Source: an uncultured Gammaproteobacteria bacterium (GTDB taxonomy: Bacteria > Pseudomonadota > Gammaproteobacteria > Pseudomonadales > Azotimanducaceae_A). Taken from it: a stretch of DNA of 27,660 bases. The translations under genes were made by a program, and so were the position numbers. The stretch lies in contig CAJWGQ010000014.1 in NCBI GenBank assembly GCA_913041025.1, positions 1 through 27,660 on the forward strand, given 5' to 3'. Shown piece by piece: positions 17,674 through 26,179 of the stretch. Position 1 is the first letter of the stretch, and each line of letters starts with the position of its first letter. The notes under the pieces were generated by a model, which saw only the letters and a list, made by a program, of their open reading frames with translations, was not told the DNA's origin and ran no database searches.

Positions 17674-18183
17674 TTAATCTTTCTGCTCATTGAGTTTTTC
17701 TGTGACCCTTTTTGTGATGTCATGCTTTGTATTAGCGTACTGCAATGAAGTAGGAGCCAAGATGAAGTCAATTTGGTCTACCTGAATTATATCCTTGAGA
17801 ACCTTATCAAACCGAGGAGCAATAGCCTGCACAATTTCTTGCCGTCTATCTTGTACCTCCTTCTGTAGTTTCTGTTGCCTGAACTGAATATCTATTTGAG
17901 CATCCTCAATTTCCTTCGCGATTTTGCGTTTTTCTGAGGCGCTCATCACCTCACCATCCGTCTGCAATTTACTTTGCTTATCCTGCATCGTCTGAGCCAT
18001 ACCACGAAGCTCGTTAGCCTCTTCTTCCATTTCCATATTCGCAGCTTCCACCAGGATTTTAGCTTCATCACTTTCCAAAATGGCTCTGACGGAGTCTAAA
18101 ACTACAATATTTAACTCAGCATTGACGTTTAAGGACCAAAACCCCAATACCATCACTAAAAATTTTATGCCTATTTTCATCAT
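17674..18183 (-). CDS. skp: Periplasmic chaperone Skp/OmpH
   Basis: Trimeric periplasmic chaperone that holds unfolded outer-membrane proteins for the BAM complex. The 169 residues begin with a signal peptide (MMKIG, hydrophobic core, likely cleavage after VNA at about 22), then the conserved strand LNIVVLDSVRAI and a long charged helical hairpin (about 45-130), the tentacle arm of Skp. The tail with DFILAPTSLQYANTKHDIT returns to the body domain, as in OmpH proteins. Paired ATG codons at 18183 and 18180 follow an AAGGA site. It lies directly downstream of bamA, the usual place. Confidence 0.94.
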   Translation of the reverse strand: MMKIGIKFLVMVLGFWSLNVNAELNIVVLDSVRAILESDEAKILVEAANMEMEEEANELRGMAQTMQDKQSKLQTDGEVMSASEKRKIAKEIEDAQIDIQFRQQKLQKEVQDRRQEIVQAIAPRFDKVLKDIIQVDQIDFILAPTSLQYANTKHDITKRVTEKLNEQKD

Positions 18184-18252
18184 TGCCTTTCCTTAAACAA
18201 ATTAATCTAAACATCCCGCATGGGCCTTCGTAACAGGAGGATTCTACATGAC

Positions 18253-20610
18253 TCAGAATGTCTTACCTAGTTCGAACTGAAAAGCTTCTTCTTCGTCATA
18301 ATCTTTTGTGTTAAAGGCCTTAACCAAAGCAAATGACATTGGGCCCATGCCGGTAAGCCAGGTCACGGAAAATCCAGTTGAGTATCTAATTTCTTCTGTA
18401 TCAAAGCCAAAGCAATTAACACTAATTCTGGGACATCTCGTATTAAAAACGTTACCTACGTCAAGAAATAAACTTGGTCGAAACTGACGATTGTCTTCAA
18501 CAAAAGGTAACGGGAATATTAATTCAGCACTAGCTTCAACCTGCAGATTTCCACCAAAAGGATCACCGCAGGGATCTCTCCAACAAATTGGATTACCTTC
18601 GAGATCTAAAGGCGGCGTCGTTCGAGGTCCGAGTGTGGAATTCTCAAAACCTCTAATAGACCCAAATCCTCCCGCAAAAAAATGTTCGTAAAATGGCAAT
18701 GCCGTGGTGTCGCCATAGGCATCTCCGTAGCCTAATTCCGTCCTCAGTCTAAGAGTCCAACTGTTGGAGATCGGAAAATAGGTTTCTCCAGCATATCTGA
18801 CTTTATAAAACTCGAGACCGCTGCCAGGGATAGCTGCTTCAAAAGACACCTGACTAGAGGTCCCCCTATCTGCAAAAATCCCCCGATTTAAAGTTGATTT
18901 CTGCCAAGACAAATTCAATTTAAAATTCAGTGAATCTCTACCATTATCATCAATGAACTCAGCGATCTCCTGCGCTGAATAGTAACCAGTGCTTAGCTCG
19001 GTGTATTCCGCCTGAAGCCCAAAATTTATCCTCTGAGTCTCATCAATTGGAAACCCAAAATTCACACCGAGACCGCCAGAGTCCGTCTCGAACCTGGCCA
19101 GATTGGCTTGCTTATAATCAACAGTTCTGAGAAAAACATTAAACCCTCTACTAATGTTATCGAGTGTGTAATAGGGATCAAAATAATTAAAGCTAATCTG
19201 TTTTTGATATTTCGAAACGCTGAGACCTACTCCCAGACTATTACCACTCCCCATCATGTTACTCTGATTATAATTCGCTCCTACGATTAGCCCATAACCC
19301 TGTGAATACCCGAGGGTTGCAGAAATACTGCCTGACGGTTGCTCCTCCAAAGAAAAATTCACATCTATTTGATCATCTTTTCCAGCTACTTGGGGCGTCT
19401 CCACATCAACACCCTTAAAATAACCCAAACGCTCTAATCTTATCTTTGAAAGATCTATTTGAGATGTCGAAGCCCAACCTCCCTCAAGTTGCCTCATTTC
19501 TCTACGCATCACTTCATCCTGCGTCATACTGTTACCAGAAAAACTTATTCTTCTAACGTAAGCTCTTTTGCCTGAGGTGACGAAGAATTCAATATCAACT
19601 GTTCCATCCTCATTCAGTTTTGGTACTCCGCTAGCAGTCGCGAATGTAAATCCACTATTGCCTAAAGTACCTGTAATACGCTCTTCGCTAGCAGTGATTA
19701 AAGCCTGTGAAAAAATCTGTCCAGGTTTCACAATAATTAAAGCTTCTATCGGCTCTGCGCCAACATCACCCAAATCTCCAACTAAATTTACATCATTAAC
19801 TTCATAGACAGATCCCTCATCGATACCAATGGTGATGTAAACCTGTCTTTTGTCTGGCGTAACGCTCACCTGAGTCGATTGAATTCTAAACTCAGCGTAC
19901 CCCCGATCTTTATAGTAGGATTCCAAGGTTTCTAAATCGCCTGAGAGCTTTTCTCTAGAGTATTTGTCATCATTTTTGTAAAAAGATAAAAGGCTAGGGT
20001 GTTGCAACTCAATCTGACCAAGAAGCATATCTCGATCAAAGGCCTCTGCCCCGACCAAGTTGATGTGCCTGATTCCTGAGCTCTTACCTTCTTCGATTTC
20101 TATCTTGATACTTACCCGATTACGCGGTAACTCTTCAATTATTGTTTCTAGGCTGGCTCCATATCGTCCCTGAGCAACATACTGCCGTTCTAACTCTAGA
20201 CTGACCCTTTCAAGGGTAGCTTGCCTAAAAATCTCACCTTCGCTTAAACCTTGCTCGCTTAGACCTTCTAATAACGAGTCCGTCTTTATCGCTTTATTAC
20301 CTTCGATTTCAATAGATTCAATGGCAGGTCGCTCGACTAGATTAATAATTAAAACATCGTCATCCCGAGCTATTCGTATATCATCGAAGTAACCCGATGC
20401 GAACAAAGACCTCGTTACTTGCCTAGTCCTTAACATATCCATCGTCTCGCCCACGCTAACAGGCAAAATGTTAAAAACGGTACCCGCAGATACTCTTTGA
20501 ATTCCTTGCAAACGAATATCGCCAACTACAAAACCAGGCGACTCTTGGGAGTGCACAAAAAAGGAAATGAAAAGCACTATCAGGGTAGCAACGCTTCTTG
20601 CAATCTTCAT
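18253..20610 (-). CDS. bamA: Outer membrane protein assembly factor BamA
   Basis: Essential Omp85 protein that inserts beta-barrel proteins into the outer membrane. The 785 residues comprise a signal peptide (about 1-21), five POTRA domains (about 22-420, the first beginning FVVGDIRLQGIQRVS), and a 16-strand barrel to the end. The conserved loop motif is present as GSIRGFENSTLGPR, followed by a surface loop with two cysteines (NPICWRDPCGDP) that may form the disulfide known from E. coli BamA. The protein ends in a terminal Phe after FELGK, as expected for a BAM-assembled barrel. The ATG at 20610 has AGGAG four bases upstream. It lies between rseP and skp. Confidence 0.97.
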   Translation of the reverse strand: MKIARSVATLIVLFISFFVHSQESPGFVVGDIRLQGIQRVSAGTVFNILPVSVGETMDMLRTRQVTRSLFASGYFDDIRIARDDDVLIINLVERPAIESIEIEGNKAIKTDSLLEGLSEQGLSEGEIFRQATLERVSLELERQYVAQGRYGASLETIIEELPRNRVSIKIEIEEGKSSGIRHINLVGAEAFDRDMLLGQIELQHPSLLSFYKNDDKYSREKLSGDLETLESYYKDRGYAEFRIQSTQVSVTPDKRQVYITIGIDEGSVYEVNDVNLVGDLGDVGAEPIEALIIVKPGQIFSQALITASEERITGTLGNSGFTFATASGVPKLNEDGTVDIEFFVTSGKRAYVRRISFSGNSMTQDEVMRREMRQLEGGWASTSQIDLSKIRLERLGYFKGVDVETPQVAGKDDQIDVNFSLEEQPSGSISATLGYSQGYGLIVGANYNQSNMMGSGNSLGVGLSVSKYQKQISFNYFDPYYTLDNISRGFNVFLRTVDYKQANLARFETDSGGLGVNFGFPIDETQRINFGLQAEYTELSTGYYSAQEIAEFIDDNGRDSLNFKLNLSWQKSTLNRGIFADRGTSSQVSFEAAIPGSGLEFYKVRYAGETYFPISNSWTLRLRTELGYGDAYGDTTALPFYEHFFAGGFGSIRGFENSTLGPRTTPPLDLEGNPICWRDPCGDPFGGNLQVEASAELIFPLPFVEDNRQFRPSLFLDVGNVFNTRCPRISVNCFGFDTEEIRYSTGFSVTWLTGMGPMSFALVKAFNTKDYDEEEAFQFELGKTF

Positions 20611-20641
20611 GAGTCTCCTAAAACAATTCCAGCAAAGGCCA

Positions 20642-21985
20642 CTAAAAAATCCTGATTAAGTCATTATAGGTTACAAAAAGAAACAAACCACCAATCAATA
20701 CCACACCCACCTGAAAACCAACGACCTGAGCGCCTTCAGGAATAGGTCTCCCCAACATTAACTCGATCAAATTTAGAACCACCATGCCTCCATCTAGCAT
20801 AGGGATAGGCAATAAATTAATAATACCTAAAGAAAGACTCATCAGCGCCATAACCACCAAAAACTGGCTTAAACTAGTCTGAACCACTTCCCCGGCAACC
20901 TTGGCAATACCAATCGGTCCCATTAAATTGCCTGTGGAAACCTCTCCAAAAATCATTTTCTTCAAAAAGGAGAGAGTCATTACCGACATATCCCAGGTTC
21001 TTACCAAACCATCATAAAGAGCATCGATTAGATTTTTCTCCACAAACTCAACCCTTGGACCGATACCCAAGAAACCCACCGTTTTTTCATCACTCTTCAT
21101 CCTAGAACCAATCACAGTCCTATAAAGTAATTCGCGTCCGTCCCTGAGAACATAAATATCTACCGTTGAATGTGGAGCTTCCTCGATCCTTTCAACTAAA
21201 TCAGCCCACGAATCAGTGGGTTCGCCAGCGAATGAAACTATTAAGTCATTTTGACGCAAGCCCACACTATGTGCTGGAGAACCTTCAGAAATTTGACCGA
21301 TTACAGGGAAAATCCCGGGATTAACGCCTAGACTTTGTAAAAGATTTGGTTCAGTAGCATCCTTGTGCCAACTAGCAATCGGCACCTCTAACTTAATCGG
21401 AGAATCAGACTCCAAATCATATAGCCCTAAGCGAATGATCCCACTATCTCCTAATCTTTCAGCCAAACTCAGCTGCACTTGCCCCCAGGTTTTCGTATCT
21501 ATCTCATCAACCGCAATAACTTGATGTATGCGATCTCCTAGGCGGCTTGTCATGAACTGGGATTGATTATCAGCTTTAAACAAGGGTACCGGTTCGTATG
21601 ATCCAATCATGGAAATGACGGCAAAAGTCAGAACGGATAACACAAAATTAGCCCCTGGCCCGGCAATCGCAATAAATATTTTGTCCCAATTTGATAATTC
21701 GAGAAAACTTTTTGCCCGTTTATTACTAGGCTGGCCAACACCCTCCTCTGCTTCACCGGAATCCTCGCCGAGTAATTTCACGTACCCGCCTAATGGGATC
21801 ACCGCAAGAGTGAAGTAGGTGCCGTGTTTGTCGGTAAACCCAAAGAGCGGCTTCCCAAAACCAACGGAAAAGCGCACAACGTGAACACCGACTATACGAG
21901 CAGCAAAAAAATGGCCTAGCTCATGAATGGTTACCACGACGCCTAATAAAAGAGCAAACCCTAAGGGATAATAAAGAAAATCCAT
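20642..21985 (-). CDS. rseP: Site-2 intramembrane zinc metalloprotease RseP
   Basis: Inner-membrane protease that makes the second cut in the anti-sigma factor RseA during the envelope stress response and also clears signal peptide remnants. The 447 residues match E. coli RseP (450). The zinc motif HELGH is in the first transmembrane helix (about residue 22), GGYVKLLGE follows in the membrane-associated loop, a PDZ domain with EGSPAHSVGLRQNDLI spans about 220-300, and the second active-site motif NLLPIPMLDGG lies near the C-terminus. One PDZ is clear; the first is more divergent. It lies upstream of bamA. dxr, the usual neighbour between rseP and cdsA, is missing; the gap to cdsA is 71 bases with no remnant I can recognise. 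Confidence 0.96.
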   Translation of the reverse strand: MDFLYYPLGFALLLGVVVTIHELGHFFAARIVGVHVVRFSVGFGKPLFGFTDKHGTYFTLAVIPLGGYVKLLGEDSGEAEEGVGQPSNKRAKSFLELSNWDKIFIAIAGPGANFVLSVLTFAVISMIGSYEPVPLFKADNQSQFMTSRLGDRIHQVIAVDEIDTKTWGQVQLSLAERLGDSGIIRLGLYDLESDSPIKLEVPIASWHKDATEPNLLQSLGVNPGIFPVIGQISEGSPAHSVGLRQNDLIVSFAGEPTDSWADLVERIEEAPHSTVDIYVLRDGRELLYRTVIGSRMKSDEKTVGFLGIGPRVEFVEKNLIDALYDGLVRTWDMSVMTLSFLKKMIFGEVSTGNLMGPIGIAKVAGEVVQTSLSQFLVVMALMSLSLGIINLLPIPMLDGGMVVLNLIELMLGRPIPEGAQVVGFQVGVVLIGGLFLFVTYNDLIRIF

Positions 21986-22056
21986 TATTAAATTCTAACC
22001 TTTACGAAGTCGTTAGGCACTAGCTAAAGCAGCTCTATCAAACTAATCAAGTCTCG

Positions 22057-22848
22057 TTAACTGCCAATCGCTAGAAAGACGGCTCCCGCAGTCATAACGG
22101 GAATAATCGAATCAATACGGTCCAGCAATCCCCCGTGACCGGGCAGAATGGATCCTGAATCCTTTTTACCATGTACACGCTTGACCACACTTTCAACCAG
22201 GTCTCCCAGTACAGCGAAAAAGGCCAGCGGAATGATAACCAAATAACCTAGATGATTATCGCTGACAAAGACAAAATTCAAAGTACCACAAATAACTAAA
22301 CACACGAAAACACCCCCTGCTAGCCCTTCTACGGTCTTACCTGGACTGACTTTGGGAGCAAGTGGCGTTTTTCCATATTTACGACCGACGAAATATCCCC
22401 CTGCGTCAACAGAAGTGGTTAAAACCAGTAGCCAAAAGAACCAAAAGTAGCCGTCCGTACTTTCCCGAATTGCAAGAACGCTAAAGGCCGCTCCCCCCAG
22501 CAACAGAGCTCCCAGGATAGACGAGGGGTATCTTTTGCGAAAAATCCACGAACCGCGAGGAAAGAAAACCACCGAAAATATCGCACAAATCCAGGCGAAA
22601 AAGGAAAAATAGATTAAAGGCTCTCTAGGTAAACCGCTCATAAAATAGGCCAAACAAACAAGCGAATAACCACCTACACAAAAAATACGAGCCAATTTCT
22701 GAGATATGCCTATCAGGTCACAAAGCTCGAAAAAAGCTATCCCAGTAACCAAGATAATCATTACCGCAAACCAAAATTCCGACAAAAATAGCGTTGCGCA
22801 AATAATTGCAGAGGCTAAGAGTAATGCGGTAACCATTCTAGTTATCAA
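22057..22848 (-). CDS. cdsA: Phosphatidate cytidylyltransferase (CDP-diglyceride synthase)
   Basis: Makes CDP-diacylglycerol from phosphatidate and CTP, the precursor of all phospholipids. The 263 residues carry about eight transmembrane segments and the family signature near the C-terminus, seen as VESVVKRVHGKKDSGSILPG followed by HGGLLDRIDS. DAGGYFVGRKYGKTPLAPKVSPGKT is the conserved cytoplasmic loop. The TTG at 22848 gives an N-terminus (ITRMVTALLL) that lines up with the family start; an ATG four codons later (22836) is the alternative. It is flanked by frr and rseP with gaps of 42 and 71 bases, where uppS and dxr would be in pseudomonads. Confidence 0.95.
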   Translation of the reverse strand: MITRMVTALLLASAIICATLFLSEFWFAVMIILVTGIAFFELCDLIGISQKLARIFCVGGYSLVCLAYFMSGLPREPLIYFSFFAWICAIFSVVFFPRGSWIFRKRYPSSILGALLLGGAAFSVLAIRESTDGYFWFFWLLVLTTSVDAGGYFVGRKYGKTPLAPKVSPGKTVEGLAGGVFVCLVICGTLNFVFVSDNHLGYLVIIPLAFFAVLGDLVESVVKRVHGKKDSGSILPGHGGLLDRIDSIIPVMTAGAVFLAIGS

Positions 22849-22890
22849 TTTTAGATGCTCAAATAGATCCTAATGGATTTAATTGGTTGA

Positions 22891-23448
22891 TCAGATTTGC
22901 ATCAAATCTGATTCTTTTGTCGCCAACAATTGATCCACCTCAGAAATCCTAGAATCGGTAATCCCCTGCACTCGCTCCTCTCCCTTTCGCCCGTCGTCTT
23001 CGGCTACCATTTTCTCCTTCACCAGCTCTTTACAATCAGCGATCGCATCCCGTCTGATGTTTCTTATCGCAATTCGCGCATTCTCGGCCTCTGTTTTCGC
23101 GACTTTTGCGAGGTCTCTCCTGTTTTCCTCAGTCAAAGGCGGCAAGGGGATTCTGATAATATCTCCAGTGGTAACAGGAGTGATTCCCAAGTCACTTTTA
23201 AGGATTTCTTTTTCAATGTCCGGGATAATCGTTTTCTCCCAAGGCGAAACCACCAGCGTTCTTGCATCTTCCACAGATATGCTTGCTACCTGAGAAAGTG
23301 GAGTATCCACGTCATAGTAATTTACAGAGACTCCATCTAATAGATTGGGATTAGCTCTTCCTGTTCTAATCCTTGAAAATGCTTGTTGAAGCGAATCAAG
23401 TGTTTTCCCCATCCTTTCATCCGCATCGGTAATAATTTCATCTAACAT
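22891..23448 (-). CDS. frr: Ribosome recycling factor
   Basis: With EF-G, splits the post-termination ribosome. The 185 residues match the family exactly. Landmarks: MGKTLDSLQQAFSRIRTGRA at the N-terminus, VVSPWEKTIIPDIEKEI, the IPLPPLTEENRRDLAK block, and the coiled-coil helix with AIRNIRRDA and a QGITDSRISEVDQLL tail. The ATG at 23448 is preceded by AGAGGAG at close spacing. It lies 46 bases after pyrH, standard order. Nothing odd is seen. Confidence 0.98.
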   Translation of the reverse strand: MLDEIITDADERMGKTLDSLQQAFSRIRTGRANPNLLDGVSVNYYDVDTPLSQVASISVEDARTLVVSPWEKTIIPDIEKEILKSDLGITPVTTGDIIRIPLPPLTEENRRDLAKVAKTEAENARIAIRNIRRDAIADCKELVKEKMVAEDDGRKGEERVQGITDSRISEVDQLLATKESDLMQI

Positions 23449-23494
23449 TTTCTCTCCTCTAGACTCGCCTTGATCGAAAAAGACAACTCAACAC

Positions 23495-24193
23495 TCAGCT
23501 AACTTTTGTACCAACAGGATCACCATTGACTGCCTTTAACAAGTTATCTTCTCTATCAATGTTACAAACAATAATCGGCATTTTATGATCTCGACAGAGA
23601 AGGACTGCTGTCATATCCATAACACTCAAGTCCTTTTCAATGACTTCATTAAAAGTTATCGCGTCATACTTTTTAGCCAATCTATCTGTCTTCGGATCCG
23701 AAGAATAAACTCCATCGACGTTGGTTGCCTTGACTACGATGTCACATTGAAGCTCGATTGCTCTCAAGCAAGCCGCTGTGTCAGTAGTAAAAAAAGGGTT
23801 GCCTGTTCCACCCGCAAAGATTCCCACCCTGCCGCTTGACAGAACCTCTAGCGCATCATTTTTGTCGTAATCTTGAGCGACACCAGCAATCCCACGAGCA
23901 GAAAATACTTTATTAACAATTTGGTTGCGGTTTAGAAAAGAAGAGAGAGCTAACGCATTCATTATGGTTGCAAGCATTCCCATCTGATCACCCACAACAC
24001 GGTCATCCCCTAGCTCAGCAAAACCGGATCCTCTTACTAAATTCCCTCCGCCTAAAACTAAGCCGACAGAATGCCCGATAGAAACTAACTTATTAATCTC
24101 TAGGGACAAAAAGTGAAGAATCTTTGAATCATAACCAAAACCCTGAGATCCTCCCAGAGCCTCTCCGCTTAACTTAAGCAGAACACGGGACAA
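23495..24193 (-). CDS. pyrH: UMP kinase
   Basis: Phosphorylates UMP to UDP; the bacterial hexameric enzyme is of the amino acid kinase family. The 232 residues compare with 241 in E. coli, the shortfall being at the N-terminus. Landmarks: LLKLSGEALGG at residues 5-15, VLGGGNLVRG, DQMGMLATIMNALAL, GRVGIFAGGTGNPFFTTDTAA, KATNVDGVYSSDP and MDMTAVLLC. The start is a TTG at 24193, two bases after the tsf stop; an in-frame stop just upstream and the absence of a nearby ATG leave no other choice. An AAGGA stretch lies about 12 bases upstream. Translational coupling to tsf is likely. Confidence 0.96.
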   Translation of the reverse strand: MSRVLLKLSGEALGGSQGFGYDSKILHFLSLEINKLVSIGHSVGLVLGGGNLVRGSGFAELGDDRVVGDQMGMLATIMNALALSSFLNRNQIVNKVFSARGIAGVAQDYDKNDALEVLSSGRVGIFAGGTGNPFFTTDTAACLRAIELQCDIVVKATNVDGVYSSDPKTDRLAKKYDAITFNEVIEKDLSVMDMTAVLLCRDHKMPIIVCNIDREDNLLKAVNGDPVGTKVS

Positions 24194-24195
24194 AG

Positions 24196-25065
24196 TTAGT
24201 TAGAATCCTTGAGTTGAGCCGCAACTTCTGCGGCAAAGTCCTCTTCCTTGGTTTCTATTCCTTCCCCGACCTCGAGCCTGCAAAAGGACAAGATTTCACT
24301 ATTCGCTTCTTGAAGGAGATCACCTATTTTTTTATCGGGTTCTTTCACAAAGGGTTGATCGACCAAACTGACTTCGCTGAGAAACTTTTTGATTCGGCCG
24401 TCAACCATTTTATCAACGATATCCTGAGGTTTGCCCGACTCCTGAGCCTGTGACAGATATATTTCTCTCTCTTTATCAATGGTTTCTTCAGAAATATCTT
24501 CGCTTCTTATAACCATGGGGTTTATTGCAGTTATATGCATGGCTATATCTCGACCCAGGTCTGAATTGGCGGTATCAAGAGCAACGAGACAACCTTTTAA
24601 ATTATCACTGTGAACATAAGCCGCTACACAGCCACCCTCTGGAGCTGACAGCCTCTCTGCTCTTCGAACCGAAATATTCTCCCCTATCTCCTGCACCAGA
24701 GTCTCTCTTTCCTGATCCAATCCAGATTCCATTAAAATCGTTAAATCTTCTTCCGACTGGTACACAGCATTAGCCACCTTCGATACAAAGGAAATGAACT
24801 TTTCATTTTTCGCAGCAAAGTCGGTTTCTATATTAATTTCAACTATCGCGGCTCTGCTCAAATCTTCTGATAACTTTAACCCTAGCAACCCATTAGCAGT
24901 AATCCGACCCGACTTCTTTGCCGCTTTGAGGACACTTTTCTTCCTCAATTCCTCAATTGCTAGTTCCATATTTCCATCCGCTTCAACCAATGCCTTTTTG
25001 CAGTCCATCATTCCAAGGCCGGTTCTCTCCCTGAGCTCTTTAACCATCGCGGCTGTTATTGCCAA
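24196..25065 (-). CDS. tsf: Elongation factor Ts
   Basis: Nucleotide exchange factor that reloads EF-Tu with GTP. The 289 residues (E. coli 283) begin MAITAAMVKELRERTGLGMM and continue DCKKALVEADG, then the EF-Tu-contacting TDFAAKNEKF, and end with SLVDQPFVKEP and a VGEGIETKEEDFAAEVAAQ tail. The frame stays open upstream to 25092 within rpsB, but the TTG at 25065 has a perfect AAGGAG seven bases upstream and gives the family N-terminus, so it is the start. It begins four bases after the rpsB stop; the rpsB-tsf pair is a classic operon controlled in E. coli by S2. Confidence 0.96.
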   Translation of the reverse strand: MAITAAMVKELRERTGLGMMDCKKALVEADGNMELAIEELRKKSVLKAAKKSGRITANGLLGLKLSEDLSRAAIVEINIETDFAAKNEKFISFVSKVANAVYQSEEDLTILMESGLDQERETLVQEIGENISVRRAERLSAPEGGCVAAYVHSDNLKGCLVALDTANSDLGRDIAMHITAINPMVIRSEDISEETIDKEREIYLSQAQESGKPQDIVDKMVDGRIKKFLSEVSLVDQPFVKEPDKKIGDLLQEANSEILSFCRLEVGEGIETKEEDFAAEVAAQLKDSN

Positions 25066-25069
25066 AACG

Positions 25070-26008
25070 TTACTCCTTATCCTCGGAATCATTTACCTCT
25101 GCCGATTCATCACTTACGGTTACTTCTACGACTTCAGTCTCAGTACTATCTTCAGACTGTTGGGTTTCTTCTGCTACAACCTGGGCTTTTTGCCTTTCAT
25201 CTTCCAGTCGATCCTCCTCAGAAAATGCTTTTTCTACTGTTGCCGCAACCCCCTCAGATATTTCCGTGTGAGGCGCTTCCCTTTCTTCTGTCGATTCAAC
25301 AAACTCGTCTTCATGAACAACGAGTGAAGCATTTTCCTTTCCTTCGATAACTGCATCCGCCATAGCAGTTACATAAAGTCTGATCGCTCTAAACGAATCG
25401 TCATTACCCGGAATCACAAAATCAACGCCATCAGGATCACTATTGGTATCAACTATCCCGAAAACAGGTACTCCTAATTTGTTAGCCTCATTGATCGCAA
25501 TTCTTTCATATTGCACATCAACCACAAAAAGCGCGTCAGGCAATCCTCCCATATCCTTGATTCCGCCTAAACTCGCATTCAATTTATTCATCATTCGAGT
25601 CCTTTGGAGCGCTTCTTTCTTGGTAAGGAGTTCAAAAGTCCCATCTTCGCTTTGTTTCTCCAGATCCTCTAAACGTTTTATAGATTGTCGAATGGTTTTG
25701 TAGTTAGTTAACATTCCGCCTAACCACCTCTGATCAACATAGGGCATCCCCGACCTCTGCCCCTGCTCTGCGACCACTTTGGCAGCAGATCGCTTCGTGC
25801 CTACAAATAGAATCTTCTGCCCCTTGGATGCTAAGCGCTTTATCTCTTCCAGCGCCTCATTGAAAGCAGGCAATGTTTTTTCTAGATTTACTATGTGGAT
25901 TTTGTTCCTAGCTCCAAAAATATACGAAGCCATTTTTGGATTCCAGAACCTTGTCTGATGGCCGAAGTGGACCCCTGCTGCCATCATGTCTCGCATCGTT
26001 ACACTCAT
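25070..26008 (-). CDS. rpsB: 30S ribosomal protein S2 with long acidic C-terminal tail
   Basis: Small-subunit ribosomal protein. Residues 1 to about 224 match S2 closely ([83 protein letters not shown]). Beyond the core lies a tail of about 88 residues with 31 acidic and only 6 basic residues, no evident fold and much Glu, Ser, Thr and Val; E. coli S2 has only about 15 residues there. Total length is 312 against 241. The ATG at 26008 has GGAGG at good spacing. The gene heads the long minus-strand cluster and is divergent from map; its leader may be an S2 autoregulatory site. Confidence 0.98.
   Translation of the reverse strand: MSVTMRDMMAAGVHFGHQTRFWNPKMASYIFGARNKIHIVNLEKTLPAFNEALEEIKRLASKGQKILFVGTKRSAAKVVAEQGQRSGMPYVDQRWLGGMLTNYKTIRQSIKRLEDLEKQSEDGTFELLTKKEALQRTRMMNKLNASLGGIKDMGGLPDALFVVDVQYERIAINEANKLGVPVFGIVDTNSDPDGVDFVIPGNDDSFRAIRLYVTAMADAVIEGKENASLVVHEDEFVESTEEREAPHTEISEGVAATVEKAFSEEDRLEDERQKAQVVAEETQQSEDSTETEVVEVTVSDESAEVNDSEDKE
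25073..25078 (-). promoter_or_regulatory. Ribosome binding site deciding the tsf TTG start
   Basis: AAGGAG on the minus strand, inside the last codons of rpsB and seven bases before the TTG at 25065. Its quality explains how a TTG could serve a highly expressed gene, and it argues against the upstream ATA/ATT-rich extension of the frame. Confidence 0.7.
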
Positions 26009-26099
26009 ATTTTCCTCCGGGTTGTTTGTATTTCACCGGTTCCAAAGCCAAAACCACCTTTCGTGGCACCCGTCGACTCATTACAAACCGGTTACTTTT
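26009..26099 (-). promoter_or_regulatory. rpsB leader with possible S2 autoregulatory structure
   Basis: On the transcribed minus strand the leader contains AACCGGTT (26093-26086) and a second copy AACCGGT (26041-26035). Each contains the self-complementary ACCGGT, so the two can pair as a helix of about seven base pairs. Enclosed between them is a small hairpin, CCAC-GAAAG-GTGG (26066-26054). A strong GGAGG lies just before the rpsB ATG. In E. coli the rpsB leader is a target of autogenous repression by S2; a like role here is inference from position and pairing potential only. Confidence 0.4.
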
Positions 26100-26105
26100 T
26101 TTTAA

Positions 26106-26134
26106 TCTATACGCTCTTTTGATTGCTAAAGCGC
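26106..26134 (-). promoter_or_regulatory. Possible rpsB promoter
   Basis: TATAGA on the minus strand (26111-26106) is a good -10 box; the sequence 17 bases upstream (GCGCTT) is a poor -35. It would start transcription near 26099 with an A-rich initial stretch. It overlaps the candidate map promoter on the other strand. Confidence 0.4.
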
Positions 26135-26147
26135 GGCGCGATTTATA
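26119..26147 (+). promoter_or_regulatory. Possible map promoter
   Basis: TTGATT (26119-26124), a 17-base spacer and TTTATA (26142-26147) on the plus strand, about 30 bases before the map ATG. A fair sigma-70 match in the only divergent gene gap of the window. Confidence 0.4.
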
Positions 26148-26179
26148 CCATATTTCTTACCACATAAGAAGTTAGATTT

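Noticed and set aside
21986..22056. Possible dxr remnant between rseP and cdsA
   Set aside because: Translation by eye in all frames gives no stretch resembling Dxr; the gap is too short to argue for a pseudogene.
24794..25327. 177-codon plus-strand open frame with hydrophobic residues opposite tsf and rpsB
   Set aside because: Its hydrophobic look comes from reading the complement of acidic, Glu/Asp-rich codons in the S2 tail; it is a shadow.
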